A stretch of 64,000 bases of DNA from positions 5,034,501-5,098,500 of the forward strand of contig NC_083518.1 of the NCBI RefSeq assembly GCF_032362555.1. Direction: 5' to 3'. The notes under the pieces are model-generated. The model searched no databases, was not told where the DNA came from, and was given only the letters and a program-made list of their open reading frames with translations. Made by a program: the position numbers and the translations under genes. Of the stretch, positions 11,701 through 22,500 are shown in pieces. The stretch's first letter is position 1; each line of letters starts with the position of its first letter. This DNA is from Amyelois transitella (lineage: Eukaryota; Arthropoda; Insecta; Lepidoptera; Pyralidae).

Positions 11701-14700
11701 ATTCAACTTTTTCTCTATTTTAGATCGGCACAATTGGGGGAAACTTGGCCATGAAGAACTTACACCCTGATTTTCCGTCAGATGTGTTCTTGATACTAGA
11801 AACAGTCAACGCTGCTATAACTCTAGGTAGATATTCATTTATTTTGTTATGATTGAACTTTACCTGCTAAGAACTTAATTTAATAATAATTAAGTCATCA
11901 TCTAAAGTGGGTAAGGTTAAGTGTTGTGGTCATTGGAGATCCTGCGCTCGCTGAGTTAGCAACTAGTACAAATATAATGAGTATCATCAGATAGGTAATA
12001 TGTTTAAACCTTTGTGCAACCTCATAACGTACAACTTCACAAAATAATAAATAAAATCTTTCATACATTTTCTACCAATTCAATAGAAATAAAGAGGTTG
12101 CAATAAAGCCAAATGTATTTTAGCAAACAGAAGTAGGTGTATAAAATACTCTAATAGAATGATGATGAAATTTAAAAGAAAATGTAAGCATTACCTAGGT
12201 ACATATTTCCAAAAAAGGAAGTTGGAACCATAGACTCAACCCGTTGATGTCGTTTGTACCAATCTTCTTTCAAAAAGAAACTTATGTTTTTTACTCATAA
12301 GTACCACTTAGGAAAACGCAGCAGAGGATGCCTATCTTAACAGTGGAATTCCTACGGCTAATATGATGATGAATTGATACTTACCCCACATGCTCTGAAT
12401 ATAATTTTGTTTAATCATCTAATCAATTAAAATACCTAATAATTTTATTTTATTTCAGTTGATAATACTTTAGTAGAACATGATATGGACTTGAAAGAAT
12501 TTCTGAAAGTGGAAATTAGAAATAAATTAATAAAACAAGTGAAAATTCCTCCGTTATCTTTGAAAACATTAATACGGACATATAAGGTAAAACACATAAA
12601 TTTTCTAGTAATTACATACTTACAGGTGTGAGTACTTTTAACACTTTCCATTCACAGATTTTGATTTTACAATATTCTCAACTTACAATAAACAATATTA
12701 TTGTACATATTGTCACTAGAAGATTTGCTTTCATTTCTAAATGATACATTGGGTTACGATGAATTTTGTCAAAGTATGCCAATAAAATCGTAGGAAAGTA
12801 GAAGTAGTATTATTGTTGATAGAAACAATTAAAAAAATCCAAAATGCGAAAGTACCGAAGTTTAGAAATTTTACCGTTCAGAGGAGTTTAAAGACTTACC
12901 TGTTTCAACTTATTTTTAGATAATGTCGCGATCACAAAATGTCCATGCTATCGTGAATGCTGGTTTTCGCTTCAAAGTGGATGATTCTAACAAAGTTATT
13001 GAAGCCACCATAGTGTACGGAAACATACGTTCCAGCTTCATTCGAGCTAAAGAGACGGAAGATGCTTTAAAAAGCCAGGAGTTATTTTCCGAGGAAACCC
13101 TCCAAAGAGCACTGAAGGCTTTAAATGATGAACTGGCACCAGAGGACATCCCGCCCGACCCGTCGCCGTTTTGCAGAAAGACTTTAGCTTTAGGATTATT
13201 TTATAAGGTATGTGTGGAGAAGTTTTGACCATAAATCTGTAATAGATTTAATCATCATCTGTTGACGAAATGTTAATTACTACTTAGTGAAGACTAACCG
13301 AAGTAAAGACTCTACTTAGTGAAGACTTATCGTCCAACTAGTTGGATCACTGTTCCGGAGTGGTTATAACAGTGTTGATTGAATTTAATATTTACATTTA
13401 TATCGGTAGACTCATAAAGCCTTACAAGGCAAGACATAACTGTGACAGAAAACGCCATGATGATGACTGAATTTTATCGATTCTTGAATAATAAATTCAC
13501 TTTGATCTACAGGCTATATTGTCATACAGTCCGAGGATAAACCCTCGTTTCAAGTCTGGAGCTAGCAAGCTGCAGAGGCCCTTATCTCGGGGCTCCCAGA
13601 AGTTCGACACAGACAAGACGCTATGGCCGCTCAACAAACCTGTGCCTAAGATCGAGGCTTTAACACAGGTACTACGTTTCTTTACATCATAGTAATTCTA
13701 TTCTTTCTTGAGATGTGACGCTTTATTGTTGCATTTTTCTAGCCACCATGATTTATATATTTAAACTTAAATTACGTAAAATGTCAACCACTGGATTTCA
13801 TGCCATATGGCATTCTCTGTCAGTCGAACCGTAATAGGTTAAATTCCTATCAGGATTCTCTTTGTGTTACTCTATTGATAAGCTGTGCCAGATGCTTTTA
13901 GCCAGTAAAAAAATCTGACACCAGTAAATTACAGTACAGTACACCAGTTCATACGTACGATAAAGAAATTAAACAAAATAACCCACGGTGGCTTGTCTTG
14001 TGATCTTCAGTGTTCAAGAGAAACCTTTTTGACTTTAAGTAGTCCATGGGAATTGCAATTGTTTTTCGTTTTGCAGTGTTCAGGCGAGGTGACATACGTG
14101 TGCGATATCAGTCTGCCTCCGAGAAGCGTTCATGTTGCCTTCGTCCTCTCAGACGTATGTGTCGCTGATATTGACAGATTCGACGCTGCTGAAGCACTGG
14201 TAAATATGATGATTATTATTATATATGTACGAATTTCGTGTGGTTATCGGCATTTAACAATATGACTAATCAATTTTCTTTTTATGAATGTCTTAAAAGG
14301 CTAACTACCCCATCACTTCCCATGGCTCTACCAACCTTCTGTTGTAGGTACGAGCTTGCGTTGTGGTTCGCGAGGTTGAAAGAGTGCAGCACTCTGGCAA
14401 TTGCTGTATCTAACAGCGCCCCCTTTTTTGACTTAATACAAAATTTCTTAAATAATAAGAATTTAATTTGTCTAGAGTAAGCTTCCATTCCGGTGTGCTA
14501 ACGATGAAAAGCAAGGTTAGGTGCTGGCTGCTTCTTGCCGTGCAGATTTTAAAAATCAATAATAGCTTATAAGGTACAGAGCTGCATACAGTAAACCAAA
14601 ACAATAATACGTAATGTAATAGAATATCTCTCATCACGTTCTAGAAAATGTCAGGCGTGATCGCCTTCTTCACGGCCAAAGACATTCCAGGGAGGAACAC

Positions 14701-17700
14701 GTTCACACCGGCTAAGGTGCCGTGGCAGGATTCCGAAGAAGAAATCCTTGCCAGCAACCACGTCTCCTATTACGGACAGCCAATAGGCATAGTCGCCGCT
14801 GTGACGCATAAATTGGCAATTGCTGCTGCCGAACTGGTGAAAGTACATTACAAGAACGTCGCGAAGCCTGTTCTGAGTATTAAGGACGCGTTGGCAGCAC
14901 CAGATAAGGACAGACGGGTGAGATTTCTGATTCAATGATTTGGTATTTTGTGGAATAATGAAGTATTCAGAAAAAGATGTTATACAGTGGGCCACACAGA
15001 CAAGTATACTATCTATATATCTACGATATTAAAGTGATTCATGAAATCGTATCTACCTTTATAACATTTATGTCCATAGGCAAAAGAAGTTAAACCTCTT
15101 GGTAAATGTTTGTGAGAAATATAGTAAATACTTATAAAATGGCGGGATATAATTTATTTTTTAATTGTATATTCAGTGGACTCTTCCACCTTTAGCTATT
15201 ACAAATAAGATAAACTTACAGGTTCGTTCAGACGCGACCATGAAGCCAACAAGCAAAGGTGAAGACATCAAACACGTGATAAAAGGAACGTTTAAGATAC
15301 CATCACAGTACCACTACACGATGGAGACGCAGTCCTGCCACGTGAGCCCCACTGGACAAGTCCTGAAAGTGAGGGCTGCTACCCAGTGGATGGATATTGT
15401 GCATGTAGCTGTGGCGGATATGTTGGACATTCAGCAAAACAAGTGAGTAGGAACAGAGGGTTTGTGACCTAGGATACTGCTAGAATTTACACCAAATAAA
15501 TGGAACTAGCAAAGAAGCAGGAAAATTGGGATTCGTAGACTTTCAGAAGCTAAGGTAGGTCGAGAACATTCCTAGGGCATTTAAACTCCAGAGACTCATT
15601 TGCTGAAGTGCTTTATAATGTAAAATATGAAGAGATAATAAAAAGGTAATAAGACGGCTACGTGATTAATAAATAAAATCGAGTTATACTTGAGAATTAG
15701 ATATCTTCGAAAGACAAAAGAACCTCTGTATGAAATATCTGTATTACATACTTTACAAATCCTCAATTTATCTGTATATAATTTCAGAGTGGAAGTAATA
15801 GTCCCACGCTTGGGCGGCGCGTACGGTGGTAAAGCAACTCGTTCAGCGCTGGTGGCGTGCGCGTGCGCACTGGCGGCGTACAAGCTCAATCGCACTGCCA
15901 GCCTGGTGATGCCGATGACGCACAACATGGCGGCGATAGGAAAGAGGCAAGAGTGCTATGTTGAATACGAGGTATGTGAAGTGGAGGAGTCTGAGAGAAA
16001 AGAGGAAAATATTTTATATTTAACTAGTCTTACATAAACTTCCTCTAATTTTCGTGTGCTCCTAAATGTTGTCTCAGCTTTTGCGCTTCGGGACGGTTTG
16101 CCATGGCGGAGAGACTTCTTAAATGTTATACACTTACGTTACGGACAATTTATAAGTTGAATTTTCCACCAACCTTAGTTTTATATCAACTGCCAATAAA
16201 TCTTAGTATAATATTTTATGAATAAGGTTTTTTAACATCACATCTATTGTTGCTGAAGACGTAGGTAGATAATGTATGATCTTTTTTTCTTATCCAGGTC
16301 GGAGTTAATGATAACGGAGTGATCCAGTATTTAGACTTGAGTTACTACTCGGACTGCGGGTACTCATTCAACGACTCGTCCGCTGGGGAGATCGGCAATG
16401 TTATGGCGAACTTGTACGACAAAACCCGTTGGGCCGTGAATGGGTACAGCGTGCTGACAGACAAGGCAAGCAACACATGGTGTAGGGCACCAGGTATGTT
16501 ATGTATTTCAACATCAAGATAGGTATTTCCATGGAAAAGTACCTAATCTGATATGAATTTATGTATGTAATTTCGGTGCGATTGAAACAAACATCTTTTG
16601 ATTACAACATGACTTCATGTTTTTTTACTTGCTTTTCAAGTGAAAATGCGACGGTTCGGCCCCAGGAAGTATACCGTGGGGACACCAGCCAGGAGTATGA
16701 CGTAGAAAATATGACGAAACATATATCTACATTTTTTTTTAGGTACGACCGAGGCTTTCGCAATAATGGAACACCTAATGGAGAGAATCAGCTATGTAAC
16801 AAAAAAAGATCCTGTTGACGTGAGAATAGGAAACTTAGCCACCGAACATAGCAGCATTAAGGAAATGATAGACACACTGAAATATGAATCTCAATATGAC
16901 GCTCGTAAAGCAGATATTGTAAAATTCAACGCTGACAACGCTTGGAGAAAACGCGGGTTAAAACTCTCTATAATGTCATTCCCCATCGGTTACTCATGGA
17001 ATTACCCAGTGACTGTTTCTATTTACCACGGAGATGGTACAGTTGCCGTCTCACATGGTGGTATCGAAATGGGCCAAGGAATAAACACTAAAGTGGCTCA
17101 AGTTTGCGCGTACACACTGAAAGTACCGTTAGAAAAAGTGGCAGTGTTTGAAAGCGATAGTTTGGTCTCGCCTAATTCCATGGCGAGTAACGGCAGCATA
17201 ACAAGCGATTGTGTTACACACGCTACTTTGAAGGCTTGTTCAGAATTGTTGGATAGACTTCAGCCAGTGAGGAATGAGATGACTGAACCGACATGGGAGG
17301 AGGTCGTCCGGAAAGCGTATGAAAAAGGTAACTTAGTATTTTTCGCTATTTTGGTTAAAATATTTTTATATTTTTTTTTCGCTGACTGAGTTCCAGCTTT
17401 ACAAGTATAACTATTATTTGATACACGTTATCACACCCGCTGCAAGCGATGAAATTGAAAAAACATTGAAATACTTATATAAAAACTTTTTTCTATTGGC
17501 GTAATCCCGGTTAGGTACATGGTTAGGCAAATACATTTGGTTTCATTGATCCAAATATACAACATTGTGCAAAAAAACACAAAAAACAATAATTTTTGCT
17601 CAGGTATAAACCTTCAGTCGAACCACATGACGTCACCGCTGGACGAGCTACAAGGGTACAACATCTACGGCGTATGCGCAGCCGAAGTCGAGCTGGATGT

Positions 17701-18933
17701 GTTGACAGGAACCCACGTCCTGTCCAGGGTGGACCTCCTCGAAGACACGGGCGTCAGTTTGAGTCCAGACGTGGATGTGGGCCAGGTACGATACTTGTTG
17801 TTAGTTCTTATTTTATTTTATTTCCATATGCGTCAGAAGCATCGACTCTGGTTAAAGTGAGAAAAATAGAAATACTCGTAGACGCTCTAGAGGTGTGGTG
17901 CTAGAGAGGGATGCTTATGGCGTCGTAGACAGAATTCTAATTTTATATACTGAGCGAACTCGGCATCAGGAATGTTCCTGGTTAACCATTACGACCGTTC
18001 TCTCGAGCGAAGCGACTTAAAAGATAATTTCAAACCTCTCATCAAAAAAACGTTTTTTAGTAGATAGTTTTTTTTTTCTATCTTCACTTTTTTCTTCTTC
18101 AGATTGAAGGTGCCTTCATTATGGGCCTCGGTCTCTGGACATCCGAAGAGCTGGTGTACCATTCGTCTGGCAAACTACTCACTGACCGGACCTGGACGTA
18201 CCATCCGCCTGGAGCTAAGGACATACCGGTGGACTTCAGAGTCATGTTCCGGGCTAATTCGCAAAATACTGCGGGCGTTTTGCGGTCCAAAGGTATATCA
18301 AGCCTCTGTACTGGAGGAAAAGGCATAGACTATATCTTTCCATCGCTTTTTGCCCGTAGTACAGTTCCTGCATATTCTTTCGCTTCATGCATATTTATCA
18401 CATGACGCATGACTTCAAGTATCACCAGAATTATCCCTAAAGGAAAATAAATGTTTTACAGCAACTGGTGAGCCAGCTCTAAATTTGGCGGTGGCCGTGA
18501 CACACGCGCTCCATGATGCTGTTTTGGAAGCGAGGAAAGAGTTCGGGTACAAAGACACAGATCGAATACACATCGGTAAGTCATCACAGAAGAACCTAAC
18601 GAACAGTTTCTAAGTAATCTCGGTATTCTGTGGTTACAAATAGGTACTTTTGCTCACTGAGTGTAAACTGGGTAATGGTCAATCTTTGAGCGTCTTAACG
18701 TTTATGACTTTTGAAAAAGGGATTGCCACAAAAACCCTGGCATAATTGTAACTAAAAACTTGTTTCATGTTTTTTATTATTATAATTAAAATTTAGTTTT
18801 TGCATTCCTAATTTAAATTTGTAATATTTATATTGATAATATATATTTTTTTTCCTTTTCAGATACACCTTACAACGTAGAAAACATTTTAAAAGCAATA
18901 TCTCCGAAAATCGAAAGTTATAAGTTAAATTAA
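5790..18933 (+). CDS. AOX: Aldehyde oxidase (molybdo-flavoenzyme), 21 exons, complete
   Basis: Oxidises aldehydes and N-heterocycles using Moco, FAD and two [2Fe-2S] centres; cytosolic. Exons: 5790-5835, 6769-6938, 8251-8411, 9561-9711, 10114-10278, 10733-10790, 11258-11481, 11724-11826, 12459-12586, 12920-13207, 13513-13668, 14077-14199, 14645-14917, 15222-15442, 15788-15971, 16298-16493, 16743-17327, 17604-17785, 18103-18292, 18462-18575, 18863-18933. All phases agree and give 1262 codons plus TAA, usual for the family. Fe-S ligands are Cys43/48/51/73 and Cys113/116/148/150, the same numbering as mammalian xanthine dehydrogenase. The FAD domain has TIGGNL near residue 330. The Moco domain has GGAYGGK (765-771), CRAPG (879-883), HGGIEMGQG (987-995) and GEPAL with the catalytic Glu at 1205. 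CRAPG where xanthine dehydrogenase has FRGFGG favours aldehyde oxidase. The start matches the usual N-terminus ([11 protein letters not shown]). Substrate unknown. Confidence 0.93.
6300..7460. repeat. Two related repeat copies in AOX intron 2
   Basis: Positions about 6310-6440 and 7320-7460 share a block containing CCAGAAAC, ACTAGACCGATTATGATGAA and GGCATAGAGGTAG. A block near 7050-7110 holds the CAGCGGTTTAGCCGTGAAAGC motif common in insect repeats. A minus-strand R2 trace lies at 6560-6712. The family was not classified. Confidence 0.5.
7737..7776. repeat. Perfect 17-bp inverted repeat (hairpin)
   Basis: The arms ATATAACATAATTAGAT (7737-7753) and its exact reverse complement (7760-7776) are separated by 6 nt. 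It lies in AOX intron 2. Confidence 0.85.
8968..9138 (-). repeat. R2 copy in AOX intron 3
   Basis: A minus-orientation R2 copy holding the reverse complements of GGCGATGGGCTAG, the AAAGGCGACT and CATGGATG blocks, and the head ending in a GGAACCACACGGC-like sequence. A further degenerate trace lies at about 8497-8575. Confidence 0.7.
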
Positions 18934-18961
18934 TTAATAAGGATAATTACAATACTATAGT

Positions 18962-18967
18962 ATTAAA
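18962..18967 (+). other. Candidate AOX polyadenylation signal
   Basis: ATTAAA lies 29 nt after the AOX stop codon. A canonical AATAAA at 19315-19320 is an alternative. Confidence 0.4.
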
Positions 18968-18990
18968 ACATTATAAAATACTTCGTAAAT

Positions 18991-19001
18991 TTTATTTTAT
19001 T
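18991..19001 (-). other. Candidate symplekin polyadenylation signal
   Basis: Two overlapping AATAAA hexamers on the minus strand lie about 600 nt past the symplekin stop and within 70 bp of the AOX stop. This is the only canonical minus-strand signal I saw in the gap. If it is used, the two convergent 3' UTRs nearly meet or overlap. Confidence 0.35.
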
Positions 19002-19382
19002 AACATTTCCTATTAATTACATAAAATCGCTTAATATTATTCATAAGTCGGCACCAGTGCCGCCTTTTAATCGATTATTTTTTCAGTGTATATTGTAACG
19101 AAACACCTATAAAACTGATTTCACACTAGACATTTCTTATATTTTGGTATAAGACATTTGCGTGTACATAATGCAATCATTTAATGCAATTAATGCACTA
19201 CAATTTTAATACGTAATAGTTGGTACAACAGCCAAAATGTAAAACGACAAAATTCTTGTGTGAAATTACTTTTACAGTTTTGTCTATATACAAAATCCTC
19301 CTAAATGTTGTAATAATAAACTTAACATAAAGTTTAAACAAAACACTGCTTTCAATTCATAATTGAATTAAATCTCCACACT

Positions 19383-19506
19383 GTTGAATAAGCGGCCTAA
19401 TCCAATCAAAAATGTGTTAAATTTGTACCATCATGGATTGGTGCTATAAAATTCTCAAGATAAATTCATCCAATCAGCATGATGTTATTGCTGCATTATT
19501 CAACGA
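19383..19506. repeat. Degenerate inverted-repeat element (possible MITE)
   Basis: GTTGAATAA near 19383 is mirrored by TTATTCAAC near 19496, and ATCCAATC / GGATTGG form an inner pair. No target-site duplication was found. It lies in the AOX-symplekin gap. Confidence 0.35.
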
Positions 19507-19595
19507 TCGCTAAAGTGCTATCCTTGAATTTGATGACTCGCCAACGAGAAGATGGATTTTAAGTGTGGGGTATTATTTTACAATAATCATTGTAA

Positions 19596-22500
19596 TTATT
19601 CCATGCCTGGAGGAAGAGGCTCGTTAGGGTTAGGTGGTGCAATGTATTGAGGATCCTAGAAAAAAGAAAAAAAATTATTAGAGATTAAAAGCTTGAGTGG
19701 AGATGGAGACTGAGTTAAGGATTTACAAAAGATGGCATCACGAAAAATTATCTGCGAGATCAATATTTTGGTAGTATTTTTATGTTACATATATTAGCAT
19801 CATTCTGGTGGTGATAGCGCCTTCACATCATTTGAGAGGAGCCTCAGATACGCCTATGACTACGATCCGGGATAGTGTAAGTCAGGTGGACTTCATATGC
19901 AGCGACTCCCGTGTGACATCCAAAACCTACGCAGCCACTACCATATTTGATCATTGTTAAGTTGATATAGTGCCGTGGTGGCTCCCGGCACCAATACAAA
20001 AAAGAATAAGACCACTCCATATCTTTCCCATGGATGTCGTAAAAGGCGACTAGGGGATAGGCTTACAAACTTGGGATTCTTTTTTAGGCGATGGGCTAGC
20101 AACCTGTCACTAGTTGAATCTCAATTCTATCGTTAAGCCAAATAACTGTACGTGGCCATTCAGTCTTTTCAAGACTGTTGGCTCTGTCTACCCCGCAAGG
20201 GATATAGACGTGACCATATGTATGTATGTATGTTAAGTTGATATACATCGGATAAATCCAAGAATTAGGCTTGAAGCGATGTCATATTTGGTTACCATAT
20301 TAAAGACTTTACAAAACACTTATGAGATTTGTCAATGTTAGTCTGTACAGCGGTGTGAGCTGACCTGGTGAGCCAAGGCGGCGATGTGCGGCGGCAGCAG
20401 CGCGCGCTCGCGGGGCGGCGCGGCTGTCGCGTGGCGGCGCAGCGCGGCCAGCAGCGCGGGCGGCGCGGCGGGCAGCGCGCGCGCCGGCAGCGCCGCCAGC
20501 ACGCACAGCGACGACGGGAACAGGCGCTCGGTGCATTTTGTCCAACCCTCCCAGGCCACTTTGTTGGTCCACACCTGAGGATATATTCCACATACATATT
20601 GCGACGTTTAGAGAAAATGTCGCAAGTAAAGGTGATGTTATAATTTAAAAATTGATAGAATAACGTCAATTTTAATTTAGACTAGTTTTACAATTTTTAA
20701 GAGTGGCGTGGATATAGACGCTATATGCACGAGATCCAGCAAGAAGCCGCCTGAGGATAGCGAGCTACTCAAGGTGAGCGCTGAAGTAGACCAAAAAAAA
20801 CGATCCGAGACGCGCGCTTGCGCTGATCTAGGACCCCGGGCGGTGCGGGCGGCGCCGGGGAGATCGCAGCGCCACAAAGTTACAATGAATAAATAAGAAA
20901 AGTGCCTCTTTCCAGCAATAGTTTTATACGTGTGAGTAAACCATTATATAAAATTCTATTACTACTCTGGCACCGCATCGATGTCCGCCGCCGCTTAAAC
21001 TATGTAGCGATATACGTTTTAACTAGCTGTTACGCGCGAGTCCACCCGCGAAACATATAAATTAATTTGACCTCATACTTGTGTGGTACTACCTCATACT
21101 TTATTTAACTACATAAATTTCAAATGTCATTAAATTTAAGGCGTACAAGCGACACAGCCGGACTTTTGCATTTACAATAAAAGCATAAATACAGCTGAAA
21201 TGGAAAATGTGTTTATTACCTCCTTTTCGACGAGTAGCCTCAGTATATTCAATACCAGCGGCCCCAGCGCCGGGTAGAGAGTCAGCGCTTGAAGCACAGT
21301 GCGCATCATCAGTACAGGGATCTCGTTCTCTTCGGCCAGCCGCTGCAAAACTGCGCTAAGGACCTGCAACATAATGATATAAGATAGATAGAATACCCTT
21401 ATTGTATATTAAAGTTATAACAATAAATTTATCCTAAGCTTATGTTAATGTACAATAGGCGGCCTTATCGCATTATGCAATCTCTTCCAGGCAATCACAA
21501 GAACATTTCGTGAGAGAGAATTTGCTGCGGGGTAGTAAGATATAAAAAAACAAGGTTCTATTTTTCTTTTTGGCCAGCTTGATAATAGAATTCGATTGAG
21601 TTAAATTTTGCTATACGTCTATATGTATAAAATGTGTGGAAATGTCGAAGAAAAATGATGATATTCATGTTATTCGTTAGGTACCTACTTACTTTAAAAA
21701 AAACGACGGATTTAATAGAGCTACAACTATGTTTGTTAATTGATGATATAATTAATGCATTCAAATTCAAGGTGGCCTCCGCAAGGGCGTATCTTAGAAC
21801 TTATTAAAAAATATATAATTTTATTATATGCTATTACTTACGTCTTGGGTGTAAGTGTTTTTTTCAGCAAAACACAAAGCAGTTGCTTTGATGATATACT
21901 TGAGATCTGCCATGCCCGGGTCTATCAAGTGCAACTCTATCAATAACTCTGCTGGGTTGACTGAAATTATAACAATTTTAGCAATTGAATACAAAAACAA
22001 ATATCACTTAATATGTCACAATTTAAGTGTGCACGGTGGATAGAAAAACCAAACACAAGTTAAAGATAACACACCCTGAACCAAAGACTTTTGACATTGG
22101 TGATTGTCAAGCACTCTAGCATCCAGCCCCCGTAGAATGGCACGCGCGACGCCGTTTCTATAGCGCGATAAACAATCGCTGTCCCGTTTCATGTCGTAAT
22201 AAGAAGCGAAACGGCGATAGTTTTTAGATAGCTACGGGAATAGATATAATTGATATACAGAACAATTAAAGCTCCAGGTATATCAGAAAAAAGATCATTC
22301 TATTCGTTTTGTGACAAAAATTTATTTTTGTGGGATTTATTTTTTGAGTGCCTTGGAAACATAAATTAAAAAAATATTAAACAAGGTGGTAAAATAAGAA
22401 TTTACTTACAAATCATGCATGCTGCAAATTTTATAAAGTTTGATAAATAAACGGTTTTGTTTTAATTTCAACATAATCATAGAACAAAAATTCAGTAAGA

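Noticed and set aside
5790-18933. Xanthine dehydrogenase (rosy) assignment
   Set aside because: The domain order is shared, but the CRAPG and GEPAL motifs of the Moco domain fit insect aldehyde oxidases better than xanthine dehydrogenase.
20292-20669. Arg/Cys-rich minus-strand frames and the plus-strand frames over the same place
   Set aside because: They are alternate frames of the GC-rich symplekin exon 12, which fits symplekin in one frame only.
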